A DNA stretch of 64,000 bases. Origin: Amblyornis subalaris. Lineage: Eukaryota > Chordata > Aves > Passeriformes > Ptilonorhynchidae. Shown piece by piece: positions 13,111 to 27,462 of this stretch; the stretch's first letter is position 1, and the number at the start of each line of letters is the position of its first letter. Under the pieces are notes generated by a model. That model was not told where the DNA came from. It worked only from the letters and a program-made list of their open reading frames with translations, and searched no databases. Where the stretch lies: positions 760,280 through 824,279 of the forward strand of contig JACAXG010000169.1 of the NCBI GenBank assembly GCA_018881555.1, given 5' to 3'. The position numbers and the translations under genes were made by a program.

Positions 13111-14046
13111 ACAGCTGCTCTTGCCCCACGCATGGAAATGGGCAGCAGTTTGTCCTCCACCTTCTGCCAGAACCAGATCTCAGCCCTGGCTGATTATTAC
13201 GAGGGCTGCCTGTGCTGGTGCCCACTCCTCAATAATTCATACCAAGAGGAAGAGGAGGAGTTTTCAGGCCAAACTCCCTTCCTGCAAAAGAAAGGAGGCT
13301 GCAAAAAGCAAAGGTGTTCAGCTGGTCTGCAGGTCCCATGGAGTTTTTATGCTGTGTACACCGACTGTAACTGCAAGACTGCAAACACTGATGGGAGTAA
13401 GTTTAGACCACAGCTTTAATTTAAAAAAAACCCCAACCAAAACCCAACAACAACCCCCCCATCACATGTACTTGCAGCTGCACAGCAGGCTCTGAGCTCT
13501 GCGGTGCTGGGGAGCAGCTGTGCTTTAAGTGCCCTTCTTCTAAAGAGAACATCATGTTCTCTTCTGCAGGAGCTCTGAGGAGCCAGGATTTTTGCCCCTG
13601 CTAAAACCACATGCATGTAGCCCCCTTCCAAGCTACAACTTTTATGTATCCTGAAATGACTTCTCAGAGCATTCTTTGAAATCCCTTCCGTTAACATGAA
13701 TGTCTCAGCCAAGAATGGACTTTTCTGGATCTCACTCACAGACTGTTACTAAAAACTGCAGCAACACATTTTTCCAGCCTCTAGGAATATTGCATGTGAC
13801 TGCCTTTTATTTCTATGTGGACTTTGCTCCAGAATTATTCTTAAAAACTACTGCGAGACTTTGGAGGCATCTCACATGTTATGTCTTTCCAAGATCCCAA
13901 TATTAGATTATCACTGCACACAGCGAGTAAAAACTGAGACTTCTAGAAAAATACTTACAAACCTATGCTTAGGAGGTTTACAGAAACTGTAATGTGATAG
14001 AAATCTGATCAACACAACTTCACCAAAAGTTAAGCCTAATTCATAC

Positions 14047-14138
14047 CTAGTGGAAGGTGTCCCTGCCCATGGCAGGGGTTGGAACAAGATGATGGTTAAG
14101 GTCCCTTCCAACCCAAATCCGTCTGTGGTTCTGTGATA
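14047..14138 (+). mobile_element. CR1 3' end, short
   Basis: tagtggaaggtgtccctgcc, catggcaggggttggaacaa and cccttccaacccaaatccgt, then ctgtggttctgtga: a CR1 3' terminus. Confidence 0.85.
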
Positions 14139-15772
14139 CCATTTATTCTTACCAGCTCTCACAATTTTCCTATGACTCTTGGAATAGNCACCCAAGCTCC
14201 AGCTGAGAATGGTACTGCTGGACACGTCTCACTTANACTAGTTTAGCAGAACAAATATGAAATAAATGAAATGCATCCTCCATGGGTAGCACTGGAAAAT
14301 ATCCTGGGTGGGCAGTAAATATCATTATCTTACAATCAAGTACGGGGGTTTAAAAATTGATTGATGGTCTTTACCAAGTTCCAACACAATTTCTTCCAGT
14401 AGGAATTAACAGTACCTGGTAGGAGTGTTTCAAGAGAGGGTATGTGAGAGGGGAAAAAACCCTTTCTGGTTTGCACATCTGCTGCAGTGGTGGTGATGCA
14501 GCAGCTCCTGGAGCCAAAGGGCAGCCAGAAAAGAACATTCATTTTCAGGAGCATCTTGACTGGAGAGCTTCCATCCTGTGCAGTCCCTCCCTGCACTTAC
14601 AGCCAAGCAGAACAACATCAGGAATCCTCCCAATTGGCCCTTTACAAAACATAATTCCTACTGTGTGTGGATTAGTGGAGTCTCCGTGGCCTCAAATGAC
14701 AGGAAAGTTCCCTCTTCCTGTAGGCTGCCATCAGTACTGGAGATCCCATGGGTGTCACCAGTGCTTGCGAGCATGGGACAGGCGATGTCCTGGTACAGCT
14801 GCACCTCCTGCAAACCAGGGATCACTAAAGAAAAGCAGGNCCTGAGGATACCTAAAACTGCTGCATTTCCAGCCTCAGCAGCCACTCNGAGCCAAGGTAC
14901 AAGTGAAGCTGTGATGGCAACCAGCAGAGCAGTGGATCTGACTGACCTCGGGATCCCAGCCAGCACTGCACTGAAGTCAGGTTTTACTGATTGTGTTGTT
15001 GAAACCTGCAGTTATTTCTGCACCCGGCTCAGTTCATTAACTTGGGCAAAGAACCTTCTGGTTCTTTCAAGACTCTTTACAGGAGCAAAATCTTAGCTGC
15101 AGAGAGAGAGAGTAACAAATTTAATTTCAGTTCCTACCTGCCACACATCTTATGCTGATAACCTCAGCCAACCATTATCACTTCTGAAGAAATATTACCA
15201 TACGAGGCAGAAATAAAATAGATCAGTAAAAATAAATCGAAGGGGAAAAATGATTTCACTATTTAACCTTGTTAGGAAAGTGGAAGAAATTTCTGGAGGC
15301 AGCTCAAGGCTCAGACACCACTGGTGCTCTTGCTGAAAGCTGAATTATTTTAACATATGCTAAAAACAAAAATGGGATATTTTGTCCTAGCAAGCATTTG
15401 CTGGCTGCTTCTGTCCACACCTGTGGGCAGAAACACTCTGATGGAAACATAAAAATAAATGAGTTACACATCAACCTCCTCCATCTCTCCCAGTAATCTG
15501 CTTTTAGAAGTCAGTGTAACACAGGGGTCAGTGTCAAAACTAACAGGGTTTTTTTAATCCTGAAACACTTTTCATACTGAGTTTGTGACATGACACTTAC
15601 TTTCACATTCTTTTCTTGGTATTCACTAGAGATTTACATTAGAAATTGGATGCTGAGGAAAACAGTATCAGTGACTTAATTCTTTATGGTTGTGATTGGC
15701 TTCAATAAATTTAGGATTTTTTTTTAAAGTGATCAGTGAACCACAGACATGTTCCTTAAAAATAAACCTTAC

Positions 15773-15916
15773 TAGATTAACTGAAAGGACTAATTTTGGT
15801 TTTTTGATAAAACTGCAAAATTCAGGTAAAACATCATCATTCAAAATCTTGTAGTTAATATTTATTGAGATTTCTTTGGAAAGATGCTGTTGCTTGGCTC
15901 NATCTTTCTTAGACAA
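15773..15916 (-). other. Unassigned candidate coding exon, 48 codons
   Basis: Strong minus-strand acceptor (aatgtatttttcag) and donor (AATCTA then GTAAGG) enclose 144 nt open only in phase 0. The reading is LSKKD.AKQQHLSKEISINI, then NYKILNDDVLPEFCSFIKKP, KLVLSVNL, with one N codon. It is Lys-rich and AT-rich. No family was recognised. The next well-formed downstream candidate (15601-15652) contains stops in all frames, which weakens a coding interpretation. Confidence 0.25.
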
Positions 15917-16310
15917 CTGAAAAATACATTAAAAAATTAAGCATATGATCCTTATTCAAATGATTTGGCAGAAGGCCACAGAAACAAAGTAACCCTGAGT
16001 AACCTCAAGCTTATGAATGAAAAATAAAGGAAATCTGAGAAAAAAGTAAACTAAGTGCCCTTCAGAGAAATATTCTNAAATAAATGGGTAACCAAGGCCA
16101 CGTCAGTTTGTGACGGCTCTGGGGGGTTCACAGAACACGGAGTGACACATGCTCCATGGAAATGTGTGCCCTGGGCTGCACATGCACAAGTGCTCCAGAA
16201 GCAGATCCCAGCTGTGTGTTCACTGTCCTACACGATAATGCATCTCCTGAAGTCCTGGCATCTCACCAGGGAAGCCCTGCTGCACAGCATTCTTGAGCCA
16301 ACACTATCCC

Positions 16311-16610
16311 AAAATCACAGAATATCCTGACCTGGAAGGGACCCACAGTCCAGCCCCTGGCCCTGCACAGACACCCCAACAATCCCACCCTGTGCATCCC
16401 TGGGAGCGTTGTCCAAACACTCCTGGAGCTCTGGCAGCCTTGGGGCCGGGACCATTCCCTAGGAAGCCTGTCCAGTGCCCACCACCCTCTGGGGGAAGAA
16501 CCTTTCCCTTATATTCAGCCTGACCCTCCCCTGGCACAGCTCCAGCCGTTCCCTGGGTCCTGTCCCTGCCCACCGAGAGCAGAGATCGGTGCTGCCCCTC
16601 AGGACGAAGC
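16311..16610 (-). mobile_element. CR1 3' fragment
   Basis: aaatcacagaatatcctgac, then ctggaagggacccacagtcc, caacaatcccaccctgtgca and ctccaaacactcctgg-like text. Same subfamily as the copies at 27.1, 36.6 and 56.5 kb. Confidence 0.9.
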
Positions 16611-19600
16611 TCAGATTGTTACAGGATCAGGAGACAGGTGGAGGCAGGACNTGAGCACAGTGGGAGACCCAGCCTGACGCGTGCAAGCCTGGACCTTACA
16701 GGCAATACCAGGGACCACACCAGGCAGGCACAGCAGCAAGGAAATGAAGCAAGAGCAAAAGGTAGGCTGAGTATTCTGGGAAAAAAATTCTGAAAGAGTG
16801 AGAATCAATATAAGGAATTAGTCCTCAGGGAAACAGTGGAAGCGCTTTTGCGTGGGTATTTTATGAGAGACTGGGCATACCACCAACAAATGTACTGCAG
16901 GAAAGAATCAGACAATGGCAAGGAAATGGATTAAACGTGTTAGCAAGACAATTTCCAGATCCGATTTCTGTGAAGAGAAGACCATGACCTCACCACTGGA
17001 TTTGTGGCGTTACTATTAAGTACTGCCCCATATGAGCCCCAAGTCTCTCGCTAGCATGGGTATGGTCTTAAGACAGACCACACCAAAGACTGAAAGGGAT
17101 CTGGGAGTGTCTCTTCATTGTTATTTTATTTTTGTATTAATGATGGGTCAATTTATGTCCACAGATTTTGTAAGGCAGAATTCACCAGGGATACTGAGGA
17201 GGGGAAAACTGAGACACAGAATAAAGCTTTTGGGGAAAACAAGAGGTCTGAAGTTAATTAAAAGAAAAAAAAAAGCCAGAGGAACATAATATTTAAAGAC
17301 ACATATGTGGGAGAAGCGACTCTTTTCCAAGGACAGATGGCAGCGATGGAAACACGGAAAATGGCTGGCTGGCCAAACTGTTTTTCTGTATTTGTCTCAT
17401 CCTTTCCAGTTCACTCCAGTTCACTGGAGCACAGCAGAAGTGCCAGCAGCTTTCCCATGTGGAAGGCTCCCACCACTGTAACAAGCCCAGAATCCATACC
17501 AGCACTGATCAGGATCTGATCAGGCCTCTGGGAACCCACCATGTGCACATCCAAATCAGAGCAGCCATTGCAGATGCAGCTGTGGGAGAAACCAAAAGCC
17601 AGAGCTTCCCTTTCACTGGCTGACTGATGGGGGTTGGCCACAGCATCCAAATAAACAGGCGCTTCCCAAACGGATGAACTGTTTAATCCAGAGACTAACC
17701 CGCTGTAAACACACAGTCCCATTAAAAACGCTTCCCCTCCTGCATGAAGGAATTGTTCCCCCATGGTGAATTTATCAGCACCTAAGTGAAGCAGCCCAGA
17801 AAATGATGGAGCCGATGAAGTTGGACATCAGGACAGAGCTGACACGGACAGGACTTAAACACGCAAACTCGGTATTCCAAGTTTCTGTCAGCATTCCAGG
17901 ACAGCTTTACACTGGCACTGTATAGAATGAGGCACCCTCCTTTAGACCAAGGGTTCACATAAACTCCCCAAAATATTTTACTTAATATTTAACAGTGGGG
18001 GTAGGAAGCCAATCTTCTTGCCTAGAGATACTGCAGAGAAGACCTTGAAGATGCTTCATGGGACAGCAGAGCATTTCCTGCCTTCCCATGATCCTCCACA
18101 TCGAAGGATCATCAAGCCACGTCCTGTCTCCAAAGCTGGGCAATAGCAGATGCCAAGGGAATAGTATTAAAAGAGCGCACGTGGGAAGAGATACTTCCAC
18201 TCTCCCAGCCTCTACAAATCTGCTTCACAGGGGATTCAAGACAGAGATGCACATTGTGTTTGTACAAGTCTTTGGTGGAGTTTTGTTCCATCAATTCCTT
18301 CAGTTGTTTCTTGAATTCACATGAGCTTTAGCATTTGCACTACCCCACACCAAACTCCGTAACTCATCCATGGTGCATGAAAAAGTATCTCCTTGTGATG
18401 GATCTAGAAAGATCTAAACCTTTCCACTGTTATTTTGAAGATCCCCAGCTCTGGTACTAGAAGAGATTGTTCACAATCCCTCCCACTTTCTGTTCTTTAT
18501 TTCACTAATAACCAACTCTATACAGCAGATGGGAGCCTCAACATCAAACCCAGCCCCATCCCACTGAATTGTCCCAAGAGCTGAAAAGCAGCTGAGAACA
18601 AAGGAACAAAATACAGAATTGAATATTGAGAATGGACAGGCTTCTAAATTCGAGTCATTTTTCAGAGGAACAAAGTTCTGATCAGCAGATATTTCAGGAA
18701 CGCTGAAAGATCAGATTTCATGAATATAAAGCTCTGGGGAAGTTTCCTTTATTTTCTTTTGGCCGTTAGATCAGATGAAAAACTCCAGCAATTTCTTTTG
18801 TTCTTATGTTTCCAGAAAAAGAACAGGACACAAGCAGACCAAATTAATCCATTTCTGTGATTAAGCAGAATTTAAGCATGGATCATTCTCGAAAGCTTTG
18901 GGAAGCACACGGATTTCCAGCATCCCAGGCACACGGCTCACCATATTTATGGGTACCTCTGTGAAGGATTCAGAGAGATGAATGCCGAGTTCTGGCGGAG
19001 GCTGTCAGAGAGTTTAGATCTTGCTTTCCTTTCCATGAATTTCAGCAGTTGTTAGTNAGACAACAGGATAAATCCTGTTATCATTAAGAGAGCAGAATCA
19101 TCAGGCATCACCTGACAGGCATCACTGATAGGCATCACCTACCAATAAACTTCTCTAGGTCATCTGCTCAAAGGCAGAAAAGACTAAGGGTTCAGTTAAA
19201 TAAACCTGCTGAAGCCCTCAATGCCTTTTTATTATTGTTTTAACCCGTTGCCNAAAATGATGGAAAAGGAGTCCTCAGCCTTGGAGAAACTTAACATGCA
19301 CATTCCTCTACATTTAANGCTGCTGTTTCTTGAGGAGTTAATAAATATCAAATGAATAGAAGAACTTTGAGTCTGCCACCAGCACGGATTGTCATTTAAA
19401 TCCTTTCCAATTAGAAGAACAATGAGAGCATGTGCCTGGAAAGGACTTCAGGGAGCCATATCCTTTTAACCTCCCACAGCTCTTTGGTCAAGGGCTCTCC
19501 AGGGAATTTGGCAGGTTGGCAGCACTGGGAACGTCCACATCCTGCTCCTGGCCACACCGAGGACTGCGCAGGAACATTTCCACAAATTACAGACAGGCCT

Positions 19601-22600
19601 TNCTCCAAGAGTGTGCTTGATCTCCAGCAACAAGGAGTTAACAAAGGAGGATTCTGGTCTCCATTTTAGCCAGACTGTATTAACCAGACACGTGCCTGTG
19701 CAACCATCCCTGAGCAAAGAAGGAAAGTCAAACAAACCCTTTATACAATTTCCATGCCCCACTGATTCCAATATTCTCCTTAAGGTCCCAGCAAAGCACC
19801 TTACATCAATCAACAAAATTTGCTTTCAAAGTTTGAAGTTAAGAAAATTGAAAGAAACACAGGTTTGGGAGCACTGTTAGGTCAGGCTCAGATCTAGCTG
19901 ATATCCTGTATTAAAAAGTAATAATTCACTAAAATATCATGTTTTCCATTCTTTTTGCTCTGTTCAATAGGAATGGATAATTTAAAAATGCACTTTATTT
20001 CCATCCTGCATTTCCTCCATATCTCAATTATTAAATTAAGTAATTGAATGATTTAGGAGTGTTGCTGCACTGTTGTAGCTCCAGAAGGCAAGATGCACTG
20101 GGGGACACTTAGCAAGACAAGCAACACTTCTCCTACCAGTTAGAGATCAATGAAAGAAGAATTCTATACTACTATCCCTCTTTTATTCTTCATATTCCTT
20201 TATATTTTTTAATATTCATGAATGCTCCATAATCCAAGGCTGCATTTTATGAATGCTTATAAATGACACAAATATTTCCTGGTAACATGAAGAATGCAGA
20301 CAGGGTAACAGGAAATAAAGGATATCCATCTTCCAGAGAATGAAATGGAGTTTCCATCTACAGATGGTTCAATGGCACTTGGGTACTTGCCAGCTCCTTT
20401 TTGGCAATAAGAGCATCAGTAAGAATAAATGAAGCTTTAGGAGCACCTCTCCTTATTCCATTATCTTTGGCAAGGATAGGGCCAAAACTCCCAAGAAATC
20501 TCCTTTCACATCTCAGTTCACTAACACAGAGCAGTTCAGCTGTCATTTCCATAACACAGGCATGTCCAGTTCTTGAAAGTCACACTGACACATGCACTGG
20601 TGACCAGGGAAGGATGTCCCCTTCAGCTCAAAACCCACTCTAGGCTAACTGAAACAGATCCAGTACATACATCTACTGAACCAAAATATTGGCCAAGAGA
20701 CAATGCACGGTTTGTCAGCTGGAACAGCCTGTAAGCACCTCAGTACAGCCTCTGTTGTATTCCACAGTCTCACACTCCATCCTCAGGGCACCACAGTCAC
20801 CAGGATCCTGTCTGGCTCCTGCTGTGCAGGGTTATCCAACTGCATCCCTGTGTGGTTTGGTGTGAGCACAGATGGGAGATGAAAGGAAAAACGAAGCATA
20901 TTTTGCTTTGCACCCCATTCTGCCTGTGGGGTTCTGGCAAATCTCTTTCCACATATGGCAGAGTTTGGCTCGTCCATGGTTAAATCTTGGCAGCTCCTTG
21001 ACAAGTGCTGTAACAACAATACAGGGAATGGAAACCAACAGCAAAAGACACAGGAAATGGGGAAAGCACTCTCAAGGACTTTGCTCTGAAAGCAATTTCC
21101 CATTGTTTACTCAATAGCAACATTTGAATTCATTGATTTGGTTTTAGCCAGGTCCTTTTTTGGCAGAGCACGTTTAAGACATCTCCTACAGTTTGTCCTG
21201 TTGTCAAGGGACACACAGTTCTAGGAGATCATTTATTTTTGGATAAAACTCATGCCCTTTTACACTCATGCCCTAGACACTTCTCCCTGCTGGCTGTACA
21301 GATCCTGGGGTGACCAGCCCTGCAGGGCACAGAGCCACAGTAGCTGTCAACATTCAGTCCCTTTCAGGGACTTCTCACTCCCTTAATCCAAAAATATAGT
21401 GCCTGGTCTCACTCCAGGCAATTGGAAGAGGGCTCCACTCACCAGAGACACGCACAAGCACTGCAGTTCTCCTGGACTGGAACACCCAGGGGAGGGGTGT
21501 CCTTTAAAACAGGACCCAAAAGAGACTAAAAAATCCAACTAAACACCACACCAGACACACAGCACAACAGCAGAAGGCCAATACTGAAACANGTGAACTT
21601 TGGCTAAGCACACAACTAGTTGATTCCAAGCTATTTTCCATTCTAGAAAAGGCATAAATCATTATAAACCAGGTCTACAGAATCCCAACAGCAGAACTGT
21701 AATGTCCTTGTCATTTGAAATTGCTCATAATTTTACAAAACTTTATCTCAGCACATATTTCCTTGATGGAAATTGCAGACTGAATTACTTGAGAAAATTC
21801 CTTCATAAGCATTTCCTCCATTTCTGAAACACCTAAGTTTTCCATATCTGGATGTGGCTTTGCCATTCTCATTAAAATCTCTGCAAATCAGGCCAGGNTG
21901 AGAGCCCCAGAAAACCCTTCATTTCCAAATGTTCAGTGAAGAACAGCTAGAAGGTCAAACTTAAATTTCNCTGTGGGTCCTAAATTCCTGTTGCAGTCAC
22001 AGCCCTTGCTGTCACTACTGAACAGATTTCCTTCATCTCACTTCTGCAGTGCATGCCAGAATGCCCAAATGCAGGACTAGATACTGACCACGAGATGACA
22101 TTTGAAGATCATTCCTGTCCCCAGCAGCTACCACAGAACATTGCTGCACTNTTATCATAAAACCTGAACACAGGCCAGGGCAGGGAATCTAAATCCTTGC
22201 TCCTTCTGCCACTTGCTCTCTTTTTTATTGACCAATAGGTTCTCACTTTCCAGCTGAGGGTTGACCTCAGCCAGGGGATGGCAGATCACAGGTTACCCAA
22301 CTCCCTCCCTCAGTCACACAAAGCAGCACGTGCACCAGCACACCTCCTGCAGACCCTAGCACACCAGCATAGCCAGTGTTCTCACCACATCACTAACAAA
22401 CTGTGCTTTTAGTAACATTTCCTTTGAGCAGACTCTTCCAAGTCACGCAGATTCCCTTACTTCTAAGCATCTCTGTTTCTATTGGGCACTCTGTGTAGCT
22501 TCCCTCAAAGGAAGTGCTAAAAATAATAATCTCCAAAACCAACTTGAGTTCTCATCCAAGTTCTTTCTCACTTTGATGACCAGCTTCTGGTTTCATCTCT

Positions 22601-22714
22601 GAGTACAACCTAAGCAAAGTCACACATGCTCCTGACACACTGTCACAGGGTGGTCATGCATCACCAAACCCCACGAGATCCTTCTGGAGCATCCCCACAC
22701 CTCAATGCTACAAA

Positions 22715-22915
22715 CCATTGAATCAGTAAGGTGGGAAAGGATCTTTAATCCGGGTCCAATGCTTGACAACCCTTCAATGAAAAACTTTTTCCTAATATCC
22801 AACCTAAATCTCCCCTGGCACAACTTGAGGCCATTTCCTTATCCTGTCACTTGTTACCTGGGAGAAGAGACCAACCCACAAGCTCCTGTCAGGAAGTTGT
22901 AGAGATCAATAAGGG
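22715..22915 (-). mobile_element. CR1 fragment
   Basis: gaatcagtaaggtgggaaag, then ttcctaatatccaacctaaa and ctcccctggcacaacttgag, the reverse complement of a CR1 3' region. Confidence 0.8.
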
Positions 22916-25900
22916 AAAAGCAAGGCCTTGTCTCCATCCTGCTTGCAGTACTTTGCACAAACACACCAAGGAGATGTTGGCCAGCTTTAGCCAGGAACGA
23001 TCAACAGGCTCCTGGCGCATCTCAAGGTTCTTCCCACACTCTGCATGATTCTAGAACTGATCTCCTCTTGTACATAAAGGCCACAGACTTTGCCTCAATA
23101 CTGGGCTCTTCTAACTTCACCCCACTGTTCCTATTTCATTCACTTCTACCAGTGCTGGAAAAGCTGGGAATTAGAAAGCAGACAAAATTAGACCTACCAC
23201 AATTTGCATTCCCATATAAGCATGTTTTCACCCAGAAGACAAGGAGTGAACATCCTCCACGTCAGGACTCACACTAACTTCTTCCTGCAGTGACAAATAG
23301 TTCAATTCCCCAGACAGAATCAAAAGATGAGGCAGGGTTTTACCTGCTCCAAAGGAAAAGGTGAGGGGACATGGGCTGAGTCAGAAGACAGAGGTCACTA
23401 CTCCTTCCTGCCACTTACCCCTTCACCAGCACTTTTATCTGTGTTGAGTTTACAAGTCACTAAATCAACATATAGCACATCTCCTCAAACCTGGCCTCCT
23501 CAGCTTCAAGTGTGAAATTAAAACCATCCTGGAGCAGGCCATCTGTGCAAGTCAGCCTATAGGAAATGGAGCTCACACAGATGGGACTTATCACACACTC
23601 CCTCATGTCATATCAACACACCAGCTTTGCAAATCTGCCCTAAATAAACCAAAATTGACAACACATTCTGTCTGAGGCCAGCAGGGCTGTGTAAGCCTAG
23701 CATGTACTTGGCAGGGGCTGCATTGTGCTCTCCACTTTTAACAAACAACTGCCTCATAAATGGAAAACTTGCAAATACTCAAGCCTTGTGCTGTGTTCAA
23801 ATGTCTGGAGGATTGTATTCAGTGAAGTCTCCTGGAGGGATCAACTAATTGGCCTTCAAATTCCTAGACATGAAGCTGTAGGTTGCTTAAAAACTAGCAG
23901 GACGTGACACGGCCTCCCTACAATCCACAGTGGGGACAGACACTGCTCTGGAANATTTTCCAGTTCCATTAACTCTTCACCAACACATAAAAATAACACT
24001 TTAAAGATGTTTATTTTTACAAGTTACATTAGGTGAAGAATATAGCTGAACAATATGGCTGAACACATATGGAAATGCTTAAGCAGCAGCTCTATTTTCC
24101 ATCCAAGCAGTCTGTAGACAAACACAATAAACCGAAGTTACACACATGACAACTCAATGCACTACATACAAAAAAAAAAATTCAAAAAGTGTATTTTCAT
24201 AAAAAACAAACTTTGGGTTTTTTTTGTAGGAGGAGCATCTGAGAAAGGAGGGAGTAGCTGGAACCGGGAAGCACAGAAATGGCAAAATACAATTCAAGAG
24301 AATAAAGCACTGAAGAGGAGCCTTCCCAAGTCAGATCACACCTTCACCTGGCCAGTGCCGTGTCTGGGACAGCGCCCTAAGGGAGAGAACTGGGAGCTGT
24401 ATCCCCAACACATCCCCTGATCTACAGCAACCTGCAGTTTAAGATTTCCACATGCCAGGTCTTCTGTACTGGCACAACATAGACTCTGTTATCTTTCTTC
24501 CAAGAATGTAGATGTATCCAACCAAGACTTCCCTGCAAACTCTCAGCACCAGCCTTGCTGCACCAGCTGCCACATCGCACTCCGCAGGCAAAGCTGTGTT
24601 TCCTTTTCTTTTTACTGAACTTCCTACTTCCATTTTATGTCTCTACTTTTGGTTAGGGAATTAAAGAGAAATGGGAAACAACTGCTTATCTTCTGTCCCA
24701 CTCCTTTCTTCAGGCACAGACGTTCTGCATTTGCAAACTGTCCCAAAATCTGTTCCTGGGGGAGGCAGTACCTCCTTTAGCCATTGCTTTCTCACGTTAC
24801 TCCACATTTACTGATGCAAAGTTTAACCTGCTGGTTTATTTTCCAGTCACACAGGAACAGAAGGTTCTTTTGCAGCTTTAGAGCTGACTATGCCAAAGCT
24901 TCAAATTCTGTCAGACTTTGTTATTTCTCCATCCATTGCCTCCCTCAGGTCTCCTAAGTCTCCCCTGTCACTCTCATGGTAACCACTCTCAGTAGTAACA
25001 ACCATCACTGCTACACCTTTTCTCACCTTGTAACCAGTCACTGGTTTACTAAAGGCCTTTCTCTTATCCCCAGGAGGATCAGCTGCTTTCAGATGCTGTG
25101 ACAAAGAAGCTCTTAGAAAATCTGAGGATACCACACACACTGGAACACCCAAATCCAGATGTTTGTCCTTGAAGATTCCTCAAGTCCAACTTCCTTTTAC
25201 AAAAGACANGCTGACTCCTCCACATCCATTTAAAATGAAGTGCCAACTAATTCTAATCTATATTATTCTTTTGACAATGCTGCACAATACAAAGGTAGAT
25301 TCTGTCTGCTGCTCCCCAAGCTCTCTGGNATTCTCTTGCAAGTTGGCATCATATCAGCCCTGTCTGTTTTCTAACGGGAGTGAGGAGGTTTTAATTGAAA
25401 GGTTGCATACAAGTGTTCATTATTCAACAGTTTCTCTCGTGAATCCTTCCTGGGCTCTGACATCCTGGTCCCTGCAGGTAGGTATTGCTCACTGCATTAA
25501 ATTCTCAAATTAATAGTTGGGTTTGAGGTGGGTTCTGGTAAGGAAACCATGCAGTGTTGTAAATGCCTCAGAAAATCAATGTTTCTTTCTGCTCCACCTC
25601 CTGATTTTTCATGCCCTGTCTTCAAGGGCTTTTGCAAACTTTTAGAGGAGTTTGTTATTCCCAACATATTTGGAAAGAACTGTTACTTTGTATGTTTTCT
25701 GAAAGCCTTTGAAAGTGTTTGTTCTTTTCTATCTTCCTCACTTGGTCATGACTTCAGATTTTGGAAGGATGCCCCTGCCTCTCCAGCCTTCCTTCCCTGC
25801 TGCTTCACATCAGAACTTCTCTCTCTCACAGCATTTGATAGAGTTGAGGCATTTCCTCTGCAGCACAGAGCCTTTAAATCAGCTTCAGCTCCCTACAAAC

Positions 25901-27087
25901 ATTTNACACTTGTCACTGCTCCTTTCAGTTTCTTTTTAACCTGCTGCCTCATTCTGATATATTTTCCCTTTGGAAAAGGAGAATCAAAGGGATTTTGCTT
26001 CACTGAAGTTTTTGGCTTGGGTTACTGCTGCAGGATCTGTAAGTGCACTTGTGTCCACTGGCAGTACAATTCTGCACCAAGCTCTGCACAATTCCCAGGA
26101 GAAAGTCAAAATTATCTTCCCCTCTCTAGATTCCTTCACCAGATGTTTCCCAAGGATGTCATTCTTGGACTGGGGTGCCAGTTTTCTCATTGTGTTTCCT
26201 ATTTTAAAGCTCCATACTGCTTATTATTCTATACTTTTTCTACCTTGAAAAGCAGGCATTTCAGCTTATTTCCACATTTATCATGTTGTGTATTCTGTTT
26301 GTTCTACAGAAAATGTGAAAGTTAATTATGCTTCAAGAAAGGTAATTAGTATTTAGCTATTATTCATCATGCAAGTACAGAATAATTGTTTGCATTGCTT
26401 CTGTTATGTTGTCCTTAATAAACACATAAACATTCAGAAAGATCAATCCACAGGACAGATACAGTTCTGCTCATACCGAGAAATTAAAAATAATTGTTCT
26501 CTTGGAATTTCAGAATGAAATGCATCACTGAATGAAACATTTTCTTTAGAACCTCAAAGAAAAGCAAGAAATGACAGGACCTTGCAAGCAGTTTATTTTC
26601 ATTGCTCCCTGAAAAATAACTATGACAGTTATTTAACCCTCACCCAGCTCTTCCTGTTGATGTTGATGCTGATCATGTTTGACACCTCAAACCAGCACGT
26701 CAGTAAGCAAATAAGCCGTAACTGAAAACTTCTCATTAAGTACAATTTTGTTTTTTAAACACCTGTTATGGGAATAACACCGAAGTTAAAACTGGTGTGC
26801 CAAACAAGCAAGGTGAAGAAACTGCTGAAGAGCTGAATGCTGCACAGAGTGGTACAGATGGTATTTTTAGGTCAAAGGCTAAATCCTCACAGAAGGAAAG
26901 ACAAAGTTACTGGAGAGAGAACAAAAAGCATCAGCCCTAATATTGCACACACTGGTCAAACATGTCAGATGACTGTACAGAGAGCTATGAAATGGGATTT
27001 AGGCATCAATCAGTATTTCAGTGCTGCTGTTCCTGAAGCTGCTGAGCTTATAGAGACAAAGACCCCCTTATCGCACTTGTACTTCCA

Positions 27088-27462
27088 CAGAATCACAGAA
27101 TAAGCTGAGGAAGGACCCACCAGGATCATTGACTCCAACTCCTGGCTCTGCACAGACACCCCAACAATCCCACCCTGTGCATCCCTGGGAGTGTTGTCCA
27201 AACACTCCTGGAGCTCTGGCAGCCTTGGGGCCGTGCCCATTCCCTGGGGAGCCTGTTCAGTGCCNACCACCCTCTGGGAGAAGAACCTTTTCCTGATATC
27301 CAGCCTGACCCTCCCCTGGCACAGCTCCAGCCATTCCCTGGCATCCTGTTCGTGGTNACCACAGAGAAGAGATCAGTGTCTGCCCCTCCTCTGCCCCTCA
27401 CAAGAAGTTGTAACTGCGATGAGTCTCCCCTCAGTCTCCTTCTCCAGGCTGAACAGACCAAG
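27088..27462 (-). mobile_element. CR1 3' fragment
   Basis: cagaatcacagaataagctg, ctggctctgcacagacaccc, caatcccaccctgtgcatcc and ctccttctccaggctgaaca, a long reverse-complement CR1 copy. Confidence 0.9.

Noticed and set aside
15601..15652. Exon candidate with very good acceptor and donor on the minus strand
   Set aside because: Stops in all three frames, so not a coding exon; could only be non-coding.
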